DNA of 64,000 bases from Aerococcus christensenii (GTDB taxonomy: Bacteria; Bacillota; Bacilli; Lactobacillales; Aerococcaceae). The notes below the pieces were generated by a model that was not told where the DNA came from, did not search any database, and worked only from the letters and a program-made list of their open reading frames with translations. The position numbers and the translations under genes were made by a program. Numbering within the stretch: position 1 is the first letter of the stretch; each line of letters starts with the position of its first letter. This document shows, one piece after another, positions 19,090 to 30,149 of this stretch. The stretch covers positions 1,488,001 through 1,552,000 of the forward strand of contig NZ_CP014159.1 of NCBI RefSeq assembly GCF_001543105.1, written 5' to 3'.

Positions 19090-20742
19090 ATGGACAGTGA
19101 TATTCAAATTGCACAAAATAATCAATCATTACCAATCGAAGACATTGCGAAGGCCTGTGGGTTAAAACCAGAAGAAATATTACCGTACGGGCATGATAAA
19201 GCGAAAATTAGTCATGAAGGCTTGATGCGATTACAAAGCCATCCACGCGGTCACTTAATTTTAGTAACTGCTATTAATCCAACACCAGCTGGGGAAGGAA
19301 AATCTACAGTGACTATTGGATTAGGAGATGCCCTTCATCGCCTGAACAAGAAAGTGATGATTACTTTAAGAGAACCTTCTCTTGGACCAACCATGGGTTT
19401 AAAAGGAGGTGCAGCTGGCGGAGGCTATGCGCAAGTCGTCCCTATGGAGGATATTAATCTTCACTTTACAGGAGATATTCATGCCATTACCGCTACGAAT
19501 AACTTGCTGGCAGCTTTAATTGATAATCATATCCAACAAGGAAATGAATTAGGAATCGATAGTCGCCGCATTATTTGGAAACGGTGTATCGATATGAACG
19601 ACCGGGTATTGCGTCATGTGGTCCTTGGTTTAGGAACGCCAGGCAACGGTTATGTGCGTGAAGACGGCTTTGACATTACAGTGGCTTCAGAAATTATGGC
19701 CGTTCTTTGTCTCTCTCGAGATTTAGAAGAAATGACAGACCGCTTTAATCAAATGATTGTGGCCTATCGGAGAGATAAGACGCCGATTCGAGTTCAAGAT
19801 CTAGGTTGCGCAGGTGCCATGTCTTTATTGATGAAAGATGCGATTTTACCAAATTTGGTTCAAACTTTAGAACACACGCCAGCGCTCATTCATGGAGGGC
19901 CTTTTGCGAACATTGCTCACGGCTGTAACTCTGTGATTGCAACAGATACTGCTTTACGTTTATCAGATTATGTGGTTACAGAAGCAGGCTTTGGAGCTGA
20001 CCTTGGCGCTGAAAAATTCATGGACATTAAGATGCCTGTTCTCGGTCAACATCCAGAGGCCGTAGTCATCGTGGCGACGATTCGTGCCTTGAAGCATCAC
20101 GGCAAGGGGGACGACTTTGCGGCCTTAGAGCGTGGGATCTCTAACTTGAAGCACCATATTGTAACGATGCAAAAATATGGCGTTCCTGTGGTCGTGGCGG
20201 TGAACCGTTTTATTCAAGATACAGAAGAAGAACTCACTTTTGTTCATCAAACTTGCCAATCTCTTGGCGTCTCTTGTCATACGACAGAAGTCTGGGCTAA
20301 AGGTGGAGAAGGGGCTTTAAGTTTGGCAGAAGATGTTCTTCACCAAATTCATCACGCCCACCCCCGCTTTACCCCTCTCTATTCAGCAGAAGAAACCAGT
20401 ATTGAAGACAAACTCGACTGCCTAGTGAAAGAAATTTATGGGGGCAATCAAATCGAATACAGTCCGCAAGCTTTGAACGAATTGAAGGAAATTAAGGCAA
20501 ACGGCTGGGACAAACTGCCTCTCTGTATGGCCAAAACACAATATGCTTTGTCTGATAATCCTAAAGATCTGGGCGAGCCGCGTGACTTCACCTTGCATAT
20601 CCGTCAGTTTATTCCGAAGTTAGGCGCAGGTTTTATCGTTTGTCTAACCGGAAACATCCTCACTATGCCTGGATTACCGAAGCATCCCGCCGCTCTCAAT
20701 ATGTCGATTGACAATCGAGGAAAAATAGAAGGTCTCTTTTAA
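19090..20742 (+). CDS. fhs: Formate-tetrahydrofolate ligase
   Basis: A 550-residue enzyme that uses ATP to join formate to tetrahydrofolate, giving 10-formyl-THF for purines and initiator tRNA. The ATP-binding motif [19 protein letters not shown] is near residue 65, followed by [25 protein letters not shown] 19090 follows GGAGGG. Monocistronic between two terminators. It links to the thyA-dfrA folate genes nearby through the one-carbon pool. Confidence 0.97.
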   Translation: MDSDIQIAQNNQSLPIEDIAKACGLKPEEILPYGHDKAKISHEGLMRLQSHPRGHLILVTAINPTPAGEGKSTVTIGLGDALHRLNKKVMITLREPSLGPTMGLKGGAAGGGYAQVVPMEDINLHFTGDIHAITATNNLLAALIDNHIQQGNELGIDSRRIIWKRCIDMNDRVLRHVVLGLGTPGNGYVREDGFDITVASEIMAVLCLSRDLEEMTDRFNQMIVAYRRDKTPIRVQDLGCAGAMSLLMKDAILPNLVQTLEHTPALIHGGPFANIAHGCNSVIATDTALRLSDYVVTEAGFGADLGAEKFMDIKMPVLGQHPEAVVIVATIRALKHHGKGDDFAALERGISNLKHHIVTMQKYGVPVVVAVNRFIQDTEEELTFVHQTCQSLGVSCHTTEVWAKGGEGALSLAEDVLHQIHHAHPRFTPLYSAEETSIEDKLDCLVKEIYGGNQIEYSPQALNELKEIKANGWDKLPLCMAKTQYALSDNPKDLGEPRDFTLHIRQFIPKLGAGFIVCLTGNILTMPGLPKHPAALNMSIDNRGKIEGLF

Positions 20743-20802
20743 TAGAATTCTATGAAGCAGTCGTCAAATAAAAGTGGCCTGTGCTAAAATAGAATAGCCA
20801 AG

Positions 20803-20839
20803 AAAAGTCGTGAAAGAAATTTCTGGATCGACTTTTTTT
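20803..20839 (+). terminator. Terminator after fhs
   Basis: AAAAGTCG (20803-20810) pairs with CGACTTTT (20829-20836) with an inner GAAA/TTTC stem and a T-run. Confidence 0.8.
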
Positions 20840-20982
20840 ATCCGCAATTTTAAGTGAGCGGGACGATTTTGAAGAAAATGAAAGAAACTTCTAAAAAAAA
20901 TGTAAGTCGACGGGTGGTAGGCTTCGTTTCGTTGGAAATTATGATAAAATAAAACAGAATGTTAGAAGAGGAGCGATGCGTT

Positions 20983-22872
20983 TTGCGTGATTATCTAGCA
21001 AAGAATTGGAGTAAAAGCTACGGCATCAAGGATATTTTAAAAGAGGTATCCTTCTTAGTACGAGAGGGAGATCATATAGGTCTCATCGGGCCTAATGGTT
21101 CTGGAAAATCGACGCTTTTGCAAATTATTGCCGGCTATGACAGTGTAGATAGCGGAGAAGTAGATCATCAAAACGATTTTACGATTGGTTTGGTGAAACA
21201 AGATCCGAATCTGGATGACCAACAAACCGTTTTTGAAGCGGTTTATATGTCGAATAGCCCCTTGGTTCAAGTGGTTCGTGCTTATGAAGAAGCCGCTAAT
21301 GACTTAGCCAAGGCTCCAGATGATCCGCAAAAACAAGCAGCCTATAAACGTTGTGAGCAAGCCATGAATACTAAGAACGGGTGGCAATTAGAGACCAAGA
21401 TTCAAACCATTCTTTCGAAATTACAGATCAAAGATATCTATCAACCGATCGGTCAATTGAGTGGAGGACAAAAACGGCGCGTGGGAATGGCGAAGGTTCT
21501 CATTGATGAGCCAGACCTCTTGCTTTTGGATGAACCGACCAACCATATGGATTTTGAAATGGTGGAATGGTTAGAGAACTATATCGGCCAATACAAAAAA
21601 TCGGTGATTGTCGTTACCCATGATCGGTACTTTTTGGATCGGATCTCTAAGCGTATTTTTGCTTTAGAGGGTGGAGAATTGAGAGAGTATCACGGCAACT
21701 ACCAAGATTATCTGGATAAGCGTGCCATCGAATGTGAAGTAGCCCAGTCCACCCGCGAAAAGCAGAAAAAACTTTACAAACAGGAACTGGCTTGGATGAG
21801 GCAGGGGGCTCAAGCGAGAAGTACCAAGCAAGAAGCACGAATTCATCGCTTCGAAGACCTCAAAGAAAGTCTTAACCAACCAACCCTTACCCGGCAAAAC
21901 TTGACCATCGATTTGGATCAAGAGCGGTTAGGTAAGAAAGTAATCACTCTGGACCATGTTTCTGTCGGCTATGATAAAGACAAGCCGCTTTTGGAAGATA
22001 TTAATCTTTTAATTCAAAAGAGTGACCGAATCGGTATTATTGGAGGAAACGGCGTCGGCAAGACCTCTCTCCTTCATACGATTGCTGGGCTTATTCCTTG
22101 CTTAGAAGGGACGATAGACTTAGGAAGTACGGTGAAGTTAGCTTATTTCCAACAACTTCCAGATAACCTTCCAGAAGACAAACGGGTCATTACTTATATC
22201 CAGGAAGTCGCGGATGAATTTGTCTATTCAGATGGGCGAAAACTTTCAGCTTCTCAAATGTTGGAGACCTTCCTTTTTGATCGGCAAACGCATGGTCAAT
22301 TTATCGGTAAATTATCAGGTGGAGAGAAGAAGCGGCTCTATCTCTTGAAGCTTCTGATGTCTCGTCCGAATGTCTTGTTTTTAGATGAACCGACCAATGA
22401 TTTAGATATTGACACCTTGACGGTTTTAGAAGATTATCTCAAGACTTTCCCAGGGGCGGTCATCACCGTGAGCCACGATCGCTACTTTTTGGATAAGGTC
22501 GTTGACAAGTTATTAATCGCAACAGATCATCACTGCCAACTCTTCTATGGCAATTATTCCGACTATCAAGTCGTCAAAAAAGAAGAAAGCAAAAAACAGA
22601 AAGAAAGCCAGCCGAAGTCTTCCACTAAAGCATCCGCAAAAACGGATAAGCCTAAAAAGAAGATGACCTACCAAGAGAAGAAAGATTGGGAAACCATTGA
22701 AGAGGACATTATGGCTTTAGAAGAAAGTATTCAAGCCATAGATGAGGAAATGATGGCCTGTGGGTCTGATTATGGAAAGCTAGCAGACCTCCAAAAAGAA
22801 AAAGAAAGCCAGCAAGAAGAATTATTAGATAAGATGACTTATTGGGACTATCTTAGTGAATTAGCTCAATAA
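20983..22872 (+). CDS. ABC-F ATPase of the YfmR type (ribosome-associated)
   Basis: A 629-residue tandem ATPase with two ABC modules and no membrane domain. Walker A motifs [11 protein letters not shown] and [11 protein letters not shown], signatures LSGGQKRR and LSGGEKKR, and Walker [15 protein letters not shown] and [11 protein letters not shown] are seen. The linker and the C-terminal lysine-rich coiled coil (from ~540) match B. subtilis YfmR, which relieves ribosome stalling together with EF-P. TTG 20983 is chosen: AGAGGAG lies 9 bases before it and the protein then begins MRDYLAKN like relatives. No antibiotic-resistance role is indicated. Confidence 0.85.
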   Translation: MRDYLAKNWSKSYGIKDILKEVSFLVREGDHIGLIGPNGSGKSTLLQIIAGYDSVDSGEVDHQNDFTIGLVKQDPNLDDQQTVFEAVYMSNSPLVQVVRAYEEAANDLAKAPDDPQKQAAYKRCEQAMNTKNGWQLETKIQTILSKLQIKDIYQPIGQLSGGQKRRVGMAKVLIDEPDLLLLDEPTNHMDFEMVEWLENYIGQYKKSVIVVTHDRYFLDRISKRIFALEGGELREYHGNYQDYLDKRAIECEVAQSTREKQKKLYKQELAWMRQGAQARSTKQEARIHRFEDLKESLNQPTLTRQNLTIDLDQERLGKKVITLDHVSVGYDKDKPLLEDINLLIQKSDRIGIIGGNGVGKTSLLHTIAGLIPCLEGTIDLGSTVKLAYFQQLPDNLPEDKRVITYIQEVADEFVYSDGRKLSASQMLETFLFDRQTHGQFIGKLSGGEKKRLYLLKLLMSRPNVLFLDEPTNDLDIDTLTVLEDYLKTFPGAVITVSHDRYFLDKVVDKLLIATDHHCQLFYGNYSDYQVVKKEESKKQKESQPKSSTKASAKTDKPKKKMTYQEKKDWETIEEDIMALEESIQAIDEEMMACGSDYGKLADLQKEKESQQEELLDKMTYWDYLSELAQ

Positions 22873-22907
22873 ATAAGCCTATCAAAGTTTGGAAAGGACC
22901 GATAATT

Positions 22908-23849
22908 GTGAAACAATATCTCGATTTACTGCAATATATTCTAGATAATGGGGTCGATAAGGGAGATCGAACAGGTGTCGGTACCCGGTCTGTTTTTGGC
23001 TATCAGATGCGGTTTAACCTGCAAGAAGGATTTCCCATTTTAACGACGAAAAAAGTCGCATTTGGCCTGATTAAATCTGAGCTTTTGTGGTTTTTGAGAG
23101 GGGATTCGAATATTCGTTACCTCTTAGAAAATAAGAATCATATTTGGGATGAGTGGGCATTTAAAAACTGGATTGAAAGTGAAGATTATCAGGGACCAGA
23201 TATGACAGACTTCGGCTTAAGAGCAGAGAAAGACCCCGACTTTAAAGCCCTTTATCTCGAAGAAAAAAAAGCCTTCTGTCAACGGATTCTAGAAGATGAT
23301 ACCTTTGCCCTTCAGTATGGAGAATTGGGAGATGTTTACGGAAAGCAATGGCGGTCTTGGAAAACAAGAGACGGCAAAACTATTGACCAAATTGCGATCT
23401 TGCTTGATCAGTTGAAGAATCATCCGAATTCCAGACGAATGATTCTTAGTGCTTGGAATCCAGAAGATGTCCCTCACATGGCCCTTCCCCCTTGCCACAC
23501 CTTGAGTCAATTTTATGTCAGCGAAGGAAAACTTTCCTGTCAGTTGTATCAACGGAGTGGGGATGTTTTCCTAGGAGTGCCGTTTAATATTGCTTCTTAC
23601 GCCTTGCTCACTTATCTGTTGGCTAGAGAAGTGGGACTTGAAGTGGGTGATTTCGTACATACTTTTGGAGATGTCCATATCTACAATAACCACTTTAATC
23701 AGGTGAAGGAACAATTGACACGGACACCAGGTGAATTGCCACAGTTAGTGATTCATAGTGACCGGTCGATGTTTGAACTCACTAAGGAAGATATTGTCTT
23801 AGAAAACTATCATCCGCAGCCAGCGATTAAAGCGCCGGTTGCCGTCTAG
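22908..23849 (+). CDS. thyA: Thymidylate synthase
   Basis: A 313-residue enzyme that methylates dUMP to dTMP with methylene-THF. The nucleophilic Cys is in [13 protein letters not shown] (about residue 195), with the dUMP-binding [17 protein letters not shown] and [11 protein letters not shown] start at 22908 with GGAAAGGA upstream. The 313-residue length with an insert around 90-140 is normal for the Lactobacillales form. It is 11 bases ahead of dfrA, which regenerates the folate it consumes. Confidence 0.97.
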   Translation: MKQYLDLLQYILDNGVDKGDRTGVGTRSVFGYQMRFNLQEGFPILTTKKVAFGLIKSELLWFLRGDSNIRYLLENKNHIWDEWAFKNWIESEDYQGPDMTDFGLRAEKDPDFKALYLEEKKAFCQRILEDDTFALQYGELGDVYGKQWRSWKTRDGKTIDQIAILLDQLKNHPNSRRMILSAWNPEDVPHMALPPCHTLSQFYVSEGKLSCQLYQRSGDVFLGVPFNIASYALLTYLLAREVGLEVGDFVHTFGDVHIYNNHFNQVKEQLTRTPGELPQLVIHSDRSMFELTKEDIVLENYHPQPAIKAPVAV

Positions 23850-23860
23850 GAGGGAAGTTC

Positions 23861-24373
23861 ATGTTAACAGCGATTTGGGCTCACGCCAAAAATGGAATTA
23901 TAGGAAAAGATAATGCTTTGCCTTGGTCTCTCCCTAATGATATGCGTTTCTTTAAGCAACAAACGCTCGGCAAAAGTGTCGTGATGGGGCGAAGGACTTT
24001 TGAATCGATGGGATGTCGTCCACTTCCTCATCGAACGAATTATGTTTTAACTCAAGAAGAAGATTTTAAAGCGACTTGGGAAGGGAAGTTTGACAATTTA
24101 CAGGTGATTACTGATAAGCAAACGATCCTTACTCTTCAAGAAAAAGAAGAAGTGATGGTAATCGGCGGAGCAACGATTTATCGCCTTTTCTGGGAAGATT
24201 TCGACCAACTACTCATTACCAATATTCAAGAAGATATAGAGGGAGATACGCAATTCTTACCAGACCTCCAAGATTTTGAATGTTATAAAGTCGAAGAAGG
24301 GCAGCAAGACGAGAAAAATTTTCTGACCCATCAATTTGAATTTTGGCGGAGAAAAGAGAATCCTAAACCATGA
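23861..24373 (+). CDS. dfrA: Dihydrofolate reductase
   Basis: A 170-residue chromosomal-type DHFR. Motifs: IWAHAKNGIIGKDNALPWSL with the substrate-binding region, VVMGRRTFES for NADPH and VMVIGGATIYRLF. ATG follows AGGAGGG. Stop overlaps the start of the next gene by 4 bases. Paired with thyA, as is usual. Nothing suggests an acquired trimethoprim-resistant form. Confidence 0.95.
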   Translation: MLTAIWAHAKNGIIGKDNALPWSLPNDMRFFKQQTLGKSVVMGRRTFESMGCRPLPHRTNYVLTQEEDFKATWEGKFDNLQVITDKQTILTLQEKEEVMVIGGATIYRLFWEDFDQLLITNIQEDIEGDTQFLPDLQDFECYKVEEGQQDEKNFLTHQFEFWRRKENPKP

Positions 24374-24954
24374 CAAAGCACAGAAATGGTTGGAAATTTG
24401 CTTTTCTAACTCTCCTTTCTCTTCTTTTGTTAGGCCTTTTGGGAAGCTATGTCCTTTTTATGTCAGAGACTCAACCCTTATCTGCCTCTCCTAAAGAAAA
24501 GGAAGTTTCTTCCTCTCTTCAAGCTCTGCCAGTACATGCTCATTTAGAAGTGGATGATTTACTGACTTTGATTGAAGAAGCACATCCCGATCTTGATATT
24601 CAACGCCAAGAAAATCAATTGCTTTTGAGGGGGCAGAGCGTGATCATGAACCGAAGAGTCACTTATAGTGTCGGCCTCATACCTCTTACTAATGAAAAGA
24701 AGAATCTTTGCTTTGATATGAGCCATTTTAAAATTGGAGACCTTGAGATTCCTTTACAGGTTTATTGGCCAGCCGTGAAGGGATATTTTTCCCAGGATAA
24801 ATTTTTACACGCGACGTCTGTTCCTGGACGTTTAGAGTTAAGATTGACAGATCTTTCGGTGAAGGGAGCGGTCCTTAAGGATTTCCAGATCGATTGGGAA
24901 AAGAATCAAGTCTTGCTTGATTTAGAGCTTCCTCATCCCAACATAAGCAAGTAA
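24370..24954 (+). CDS. YpmS-family membrane-anchored protein (DUF2140)
   Basis: A 194-residue protein with one N-terminal transmembrane segment (about residues 10-30) and an extracellular domain. Position after thyA-dfrA and the overall pattern (VNRRVTYSVGLIP-like middle, repeated RLELRLTDLSVKG) fit the YpmS/DUF2140 family. Function unknown. It overlaps dfrA (ATGA) and is 19 bases before yozE, so is translationally coupled. Confidence 0.7.
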   Translation: MTKHRNGWKFAFLTLLSLLLLGLLGSYVLFMSETQPLSASPKEKEVSSSLQALPVHAHLEVDDLLTLIEEAHPDLDIQRQENQLLLRGQSVIMNRRVTYSVGLIPLTNEKKNLCFDMSHFKIGDLEIPLQVYWPAVKGYFSQDKFLHATSVPGRLELRLTDLSVKGAVLKDFQIDWEKNQVLLDLELPHPNISK

Positions 24955-24973
24955 ATAGAAAGAAGGCATGGTT

Positions 24974-25195
24974 TTGCGTCCTTTTTATCAATATGTACAG
25001 AAATATCGAAATCCCTCTGCTCAGCATCCAACAGCAGTAGAGGAACTGGCAGAATTAATTTATTTAGATAGCGATTTTCCAAAATCTTCTACGGAGTTTC
25101 ACCAATTAAGTGATTATATCGAATTAAACAGTCGTTATTCTCACTTTGTAGGAACTTTTGATGACGTCTGGAAAGCTTATCTCAACAATGACTAA
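24974..25195 (+). CDS. YozE-family protein (UPF0346)
   Basis: A 73-residue small acidic protein of the YozE SAM-like fold: FYQYVQKYRNP, then DSDFPKSSTEFHQLSDYIELN. The start is probably TTG 24974, seven bases from AGAAGG (24961-24966); ATG 24968 is only one base from that site. It is found next to ypmS and dfrA in many Bacilli. Role unknown. Confidence 0.75.
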   Translation: MRPFYQYVQKYRNPSAQHPTAVEELAELIYLDSDFPKSSTEFHQLSDYIELNSRYSHFVGTFDDVWKAYLNND

Positions 25196-25216
25196 CTTAG
25201 AAAGGAAGTGACCCGA

Positions 25217-26758
25217 ATGCAAGCAGATCAACCCAAAGAATCACTCAATACATCCAAACAAACGCAAAATATAAATACAAAGGAATCAGAGGCAACATCT
25301 TCAACGCAACCCCTACTTCAAAAACACTTCCTTCTCAAATTTTTGAAAAAGAGATCCGTTCAAATCGGAGGGGCGATCCTCCTCACTGCTGTGGTGACTT
25401 TTTCCGCAACGAATTACTGGAATACAGGACTTTCGCCCTGGGAAAGTTTGGACGGAGACTGTTTCACTCTTCCAGAATTACAGAAAATTCAGCGAGCTTT
25501 TACAGTTTTGAACAAACAATATATGGGGAACATTGACCGTGAAAAAATGATCAATTCTGGTATTGAAGCTATGACCAAGTCTCTCGGAGATCCTTATACC
25601 GCTTACTTACAAGAGGAGGACTCTAAAGATTTGGATCAGACCATGGAAGCGAATTTTGAAGGCATAGGGGCCCAGATTAGTTCTGATCACCAAGAAATTG
25701 TCGTGATTAGTCCGATTAAGGGGAGTCCTGCTGAGAAAGCAGGCATTCAACCGCATGATGTCTTGGTCAGTGCAGATGGTCAATCCTTATCCGGCAAGAC
25801 ACCCGCCGAAGCTGCTAAAATGATACGTGGAGAAGCAGGAAGTGAGGTCCAACTCGTCGTTCGAAGGGGAGATAGCGAACAATCTGTCACCATCAAAAGA
25901 GGCAAAGTGCCCCTTCAAACGGTGCATAGCGAAAAAATAGCTGACCATCCAGAAATCGGATATATTCAAATTTCTACCTTTTCTGAGCCAACCGCTGCAG
26001 ATGTACGAACAGCTGTCACAGAGCTTAGAAAACAAGGCGTGAAATCCTTTATTGTCGATGTTCGGGGCAATCCTGGGGGCTTATTGACTTCCGCTGTTCA
26101 GATTGCTAACTTCTTCTTGAAGAAGGGACAAACCATTGTTCAAGTGGAGAATAAAGAAGGCCAACGCAAAGTTATTACCGCTGGAAAAGATAGCGACTTT
26201 CATATCGATGAACCGACCGTCTTATTGGTAGACAAGGGCTCTGCTTCTGCCTCTGAAATTTTGGCAGGGGCCTTGAAAGAATCTGCCCATCTGCCTATTG
26301 TAGGAACTCAAACCTATGGCAAGGGGACTGTTCAAACGGTCTTTAAGCTTGATCCCAAAGATAAACTCAAAGTGACTTATGCCCACTGGTTAACGCCAGA
26401 TGGTCATTGGATTCATAAAAAGGGGATTCAACCCGATGAAACCGTAGAACTGCCTGATTATGCGACCTTACATGTCATTGATACGCAGAAAGAATATCAT
26501 GAGGGGGATGAAGGCGACGAAGTCAAAAATATTCAGAAATTTCTTCAAGTCCTTGGCAAATTGCAAGAAGATCAAGTGACTTCACATTATGATGCCAATA
26601 CACAAAAAGCGGTCAAGGAATTCCAAAAAGAAAATCATTTGAGTCAAACCGCTACCATAAATCAAGAAACTGCGTTAAAATTAATCCAAGTTCTCAAACA
26701 AACCCTGCAAGCGAATGATCAACAAAAGCAAAAAGCAGTGGATTTATTGAGGAATCAT
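25217..26758 (+). CDS. S41 carboxyl-terminal processing protease (CtpA) with PG-binding domain
   Basis: A 514-residue envelope protease. Order: cytoplasmic Ser/Thr/Gln-rich tail, one transmembrane helix (~45-65), PDZ domain (~125-205, PIKGSPAEKAGIQPHDVLV), S41 catalytic core with serine in KGSASASEILAGAL and the lysine in TYGKGTVQTVF, and a C-terminal peptidoglycan-binding domain (~425-510, GDEVKNIQKFLQVLG). It likely trims secreted or membrane proteins at the cell wall. ATG 25217 is preferred since AAAGGAAG lies at 25201. lepB follows 16 bases later. Confidence 0.9.
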
Positions 26759-26774
26759 TAGAAGGGATAGGATT

Positions 26775-27320
26775 ATGAGAAAATTCATTGATGCTGTTGG
26801 AGAATTTATTATTATTATTGCTTTATCTTTACTTTTATATGTAGGGATTCGGCATTTTGTAGGGTTTCAATTTACAGTCAAGGGAGATTCTATGCTCCCA
26901 ACTACTGTTAATAACCAACATTTAGTGGTCAACCGGATGGGGGACATCAAACGGTTTGATATCGTGGTCTTAGATGCGCCTGATAAGAGTGGCGACAAAT
27001 ACATCAAGCGGGTAATTGGGATGCCGGGAGATACCGTAGAGTACAAAAATAATCAGCTCTATATTAATGGCAAGCCCGAAGAAGAACCTTACTTAAAAAC
27101 CTTAAAAGACAAAAATCCAGGAAAAAAAGTGACTCAAGATTTTTCTTTGAAGGATATTATCGGACAGGAAAAGGTTCCTGAAGGGGAATACTTTGTCTTA
27201 GGGGATAATCGACCAGTTTCTAAGGATGGACGCTACTTTGGAACCGTCAAAAAAGACTTGCTTTATGGGAATGTCCACTGGCGGATATGGCCTTTGAGTG
27301 AATTTGGCCGTGTGAATTAA
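26775..27320 (+). CDS. lepB: Signal peptidase I
   Basis: A 181-residue type I signal peptidase with one N-terminal membrane anchor (~9-30). Catalytic Ser is in VKGDSMLPT (~39) and catalytic Lys in YIKRVIGMPGD (~77); the GDNRPVSKDGRYFG box is also present. It removes signal peptides from exported proteins. The gene directly follows ctpA, another envelope protease, and ends at a terminator. Confidence 0.95.
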   Translation: MRKFIDAVGEFIIIIALSLLLYVGIRHFVGFQFTVKGDSMLPTTVNNQHLVVNRMGDIKRFDIVVLDAPDKSGDKYIKRVIGMPGDTVEYKNNQLYINGKPEEEPYLKTLKDKNPGKKVTQDFSLKDIIGQEKVPEGEYFVLGDNRPVSKDGRYFGTVKKDLLYGNVHWRIWPLSEFGRVN

Positions 27321-27331
27321 GGAACGTATAG

Positions 27332-27362
27332 AAAGGCAGTTCATTTTTGGCTGCCTTTTTGT
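27332..27362 (+). terminator. Terminator after lepB
   Basis: AAAGGCAG (27332-27339) pairs with CTGCCTTTTT (27351-27360). Confidence 0.85.
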
Positions 27363-27382
27363 ATGAATAACGAGGTGAAAAT

Positions 27383-28255
27383 ATGGCAACAATTCAATGG
27401 TTCCCTGGACATATGGCTAAGGCCAAGCGACAAGTTCAGGAGCAGTTAAAAGCAGTAGATGCAGTGATTGAACTAAGGGATGCGCGGATTCCCGAAAGCA
27501 GTAAAAACCCTTTAATTGACCACATCATCGGTAACAAACGTCGAATTATTGTGCTGAACAAGTCTGATTTGGCAGACCCAGCGCAGACAAAACTTTGGAT
27601 GAAGGGCTTAAAAGGTCAAGAAACAGACGTGCTGGCTCTAGATAGTAAGAATCCGAATGCCATCAAACGTTTTAGAAAGGACTTACTAGCCATTACCCAA
27701 GATGAACGGGAAAAATGGCTGAAGAAGGGCATGAAGCACAAGCTGATTCGCTTGATGGTGGTCGGAATTCCTAATGTTGGAAAATCTACCTTCATTAACC
27801 AATTAACTCAAAAAAAGATCGCTCAAGTGGGGAATAAACCTGGAGTCACTAAGGGACAACAATGGATTCAAATCGATAAGGACTTTGCCTTATTAGACAC
27901 GCCAGGCATTCTCTGGCCGAAATTTGAAGATGAAGAAGTGGGTAAGCGACTCGCTTTAACAGGAGCCATCAAAGATACTCATTACTATAGTGACGATATC
28001 GCTCTGTTTGCTTTAGAATTCTTGTTGGACTATTATCCATCCGCCTTAAGGGAACGGTGTCATTTAACAGAAGAGGAAGCTTGTCCACCTTACCCTGACT
28101 TATTGATGACCCTCACCGAAAAGCTTGGGATGAAGGATGACTATGAACGAGCAAGTGATTGGTTGATTCGAGAATTAAGAGAAGGACGCATCGCTCCGGT
28201 CACTCTCGATCGTTTTGAAGATTACCTGATGGTTTATGAGAAAGAGGAGATTTAA
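27383..28255 (+). CDS. rbgA: Ribosome biogenesis GTPase RbgA (YlqF)
   Basis: A 290-residue circularly permuted GTPase needed for late 50S assembly. The G4 motif NKSD precedes G1 GIPNVGKSTF, and G3 is DTPGILWP. N-terminal IQWFPGHMAKAKRQ is the family signature. The start ATG follows GAGGTGAAA. It lies directly ahead of rnhB, the conserved order. Confidence 0.95.
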   Translation: MATIQWFPGHMAKAKRQVQEQLKAVDAVIELRDARIPESSKNPLIDHIIGNKRRIIVLNKSDLADPAQTKLWMKGLKGQETDVLALDSKNPNAIKRFRKDLLAITQDEREKWLKKGMKHKLIRLMVVGIPNVGKSTFINQLTQKKIAQVGNKPGVTKGQQWIQIDKDFALLDTPGILWPKFEDEEVGKRLALTGAIKDTHYYSDDIALFALEFLLDYYPSALRERCHLTEEEACPPYPDLLMTLTEKLGMKDDYERASDWLIRELREGRIAPVTLDRFEDYLMVYEKEEI

Positions 28256-28256
28256 T

Positions 28257-29027
28257 ATGAAAGAATCAGCAGCCACCATCCAAGCCTACCTCACTCAAGA
28301 TTTGAAACTAATTAATTCAGATAAGGTCCTCCAATGGCGAAAGGATGAACGAAAAACTGTTCAAAAAGCTTTGAAAAGTTATGACAGAAGGTGTGCCAAG
28401 GCCCAAGAAGAAACCCACCATCTTCTCTCTCTTCGCAAATTAGAAAGCCAACTCCACCAAGAAGGCTATCGTTATATTGCAGGGGTAGATGAAGTCGGAA
28501 GAGGACCTTTAGCGGGGCCAGTGGTTACGGCTGCTGTTATCTTACCAGAAGATATGCCTTTGGTTGCTTTTGATGACTCTAAGCGGCTTTCCCATGCTAA
28601 GCGTCAGGAACTGGTTCAAGCCATTAAAACCTACGCGATTGCCTATGCTATCGATGTACAGGGGCCAGAGGTGATTGATGCCATTAATATTTTGGAAGCA
28701 ACAAAAAAATCTATGAAGGCCAGTCTCCAAGCCTTACAGCCCGCTTGTGACTATGCCGTAATTGATGCGGTAGGATTGGAAGGACTAAGCGTCCCTAGTC
28801 AACATCCCATAAAAGGGGATGCGACGGTCTATTGTATTGCAGCCGCTTCTATCCTGGCTAAGGAATATCGGGATGACTTGATGAGAGCTTACGCCAAACA
28901 GTATCCTCAATACGGCTTCGATCATCATTTTGGTTATGGGACTAAGGAACATTTAGAAGCGCTTGCTGCTTACGGACCTTGTCCGATTCATCGCAAGACT
29001 TTTGCTCCTGTTAAAGCCTATCTTTAA
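28257..29027 (+). CDS. rnhB: Ribonuclease HII
   Basis: A 256-residue RNase H2 that cuts RNA in RNA-DNA hybrids and removes misplaced ribonucleotides. The catalytic motif is GVDEVGRGPLAGP; further conserved parts are FDDSKRLSHAKRQEL and IKGDATVYCIAAASILAK. The ~70-residue N-terminal extension is typical in Lactobacillales. ATG 28257 follows GAGGAG and lies one base after the rbgA stop. Confidence 0.95.
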   Translation: MKESAATIQAYLTQDLKLINSDKVLQWRKDERKTVQKALKSYDRRCAKAQEETHHLLSLRKLESQLHQEGYRYIAGVDEVGRGPLAGPVVTAAVILPEDMPLVAFDDSKRLSHAKRQELVQAIKTYAIAYAIDVQGPEVIDAINILEATKKSMKASLQALQPACDYAVIDAVGLEGLSVPSQHPIKGDATVYCIAAASILAKEYRDDLMRAYAKQYPQYGFDHHFGYGTKEHLEALAAYGPCPIHRKTFAPVKAYL

Positions 29028-29045
29028 AAAATTCCCTCTTTCTTG

Positions 29046-29087
29046 AAATGTATCCTAGAAAAATTTACCTTTTTGGCGGATACATTT
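29046..29087. repeat. Inverted repeat upstream of dprA
   Basis: AAATGTATCC (29046-29055) is exactly complementary to GGATACATTT (29078-29087) across 22 bases. It lies 19 bases before dprA. It could be a weak terminator of rnhB or an operator; no T-run beyond TTT. Confidence 0.55.
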
Positions 29088-29105
29088 TAAGAAGGGGGAT
29101 TCAAA

Positions 29106-29996
29106 ATGTTATCAGAAATTTCTAGTGTCTCAGATGACTTAGAACGCGCACGTCAATTATTAATTTATCTTACAGAATCCGGCTTAGTCGGTTACATGGA
29201 CCGGGTAAGTCTTTTTAAAGAAGCCTTAGAAAAAGAAGACCTCTTCTCTCTTGTCCAAAGACAATTAGGGGAGAAGAGGTACTTCCCTCGTCTAATGGCT
29301 TTTTTTGAGGACTATTCCTTTTCACATTATCTTAAGGAATATCAAAAACGTCACATTCATCCGATTACCTATTTTGATTGGAATTATCCGCCACTTCTCC
29401 AAGAATCCTATCGGCCAGCTCTCGTCCTCTTCACGCAAGGCCAGTGGCAATGGCTCCATACACCTTGCCTATCTGTTGTAGGAAGTAGAAAAGCCAGTCA
29501 AGAGGCTAAGCAAGTGATCGACTACCTGATTACTCCCTGTCTTCAAGAATTAACCATCGTGTCAGGTCTTGCCTATGGGGTCGATGTTCAAGCGCATAGG
29601 ACGGCTATTGAAGGGGGCGGCCAGACGATTGCTGTGATTGGAACGGGACTTGCTCATGTTTATCCTTCTTCCCATCAAGAGATTCAGCAGCTCATCGCTA
29701 AGAATTACCTCTTAGTCAGTATCCTGCCCCTTTATGCTGGTGTAAAGCCTTGGCATTTCCCTTACCGTAATGAAACGATTGCCGGGCTATCCTCAGCTAC
29801 CTTAGTTATAGAAGCCAAGAAAAGAAGTGGCTCCTTAATTACTGCTAACTATGCGCTTCAAGCCAATCGAGAGGTAATGGCAGTTCCTGGGAGTGTGCTT
29901 GATGAATGCCATGAGGGGTGTAACCAATTGATCCAAGCAGGCGCCTTGCCCGTTCTTCAGGCGGAAGATATTTTGGAACAATACCATCTCTATTAA
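29106..29996 (+). CDS. dprA: DNA processing protein DprA
   Basis: A 296-residue protein that loads RecA on incoming single-stranded DNA during transformation. The Rossmann-like core carries SVVGSRKAS, SGLAYGVDVQAHRTAIEGGGQTIAVIGTG and the SGSLITANYALQANR stretch. It lacks the extra C-terminal winged helix of longer homologues. The position between rnhB and topA is conserved. Its presence alone does not prove competence. The ATG follows AAGGGGG. Confidence 0.92.
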   Translation: MLSEISSVSDDLERARQLLIYLTESGLVGYMDRVSLFKEALEKEDLFSLVQRQLGEKRYFPRLMAFFEDYSFSHYLKEYQKRHIHPITYFDWNYPPLLQESYRPALVLFTQGQWQWLHTPCLSVVGSRKASQEAKQVIDYLITPCLQELTIVSGLAYGVDVQAHRTAIEGGGQTIAVIGTGLAHVYPSSHQEIQQLIAKNYLLVSILPLYAGVKPWHFPYRNETIAGLSSATLVIEAKKRSGSLITANYALQANREVMAVPGSVLDECHEGCNQLIQAGALPVLQAEDILEQYHLY

Positions 29997-30081
29997 AAGT
30001 ATTTTTGTGTTCAGGAGAAGTCCTATACTTGAAATTTGAAGAATAACCAGTGTTAAATGCTTTCATTAATAAAAAAGTCAT

Positions 30082-30110
30082 TTGACAAGTAAAAAAAAAT
30101 CTCCTATTAT
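30082..30110 (+). promoter_or_regulatory. Promoter of topA
   Basis: TTGACA (30082-30087) and TATTAT (30105-30110) separated by 17 bases. A near-consensus promoter 40 bases ahead of the topA start. Confidence 0.75.
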
Positions 30111-30149
30111 GATAAGCGTTTAATACCTATTTAAGAAAGGAACATCTCC

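Noticed and set aside
20983..22872. ABC-F protein as antibiotic resistance factor
   Set aside because: Linker and C-terminal coil match the housekeeping YfmR type rather than Msr, Vga, Lsa or OptrA types.
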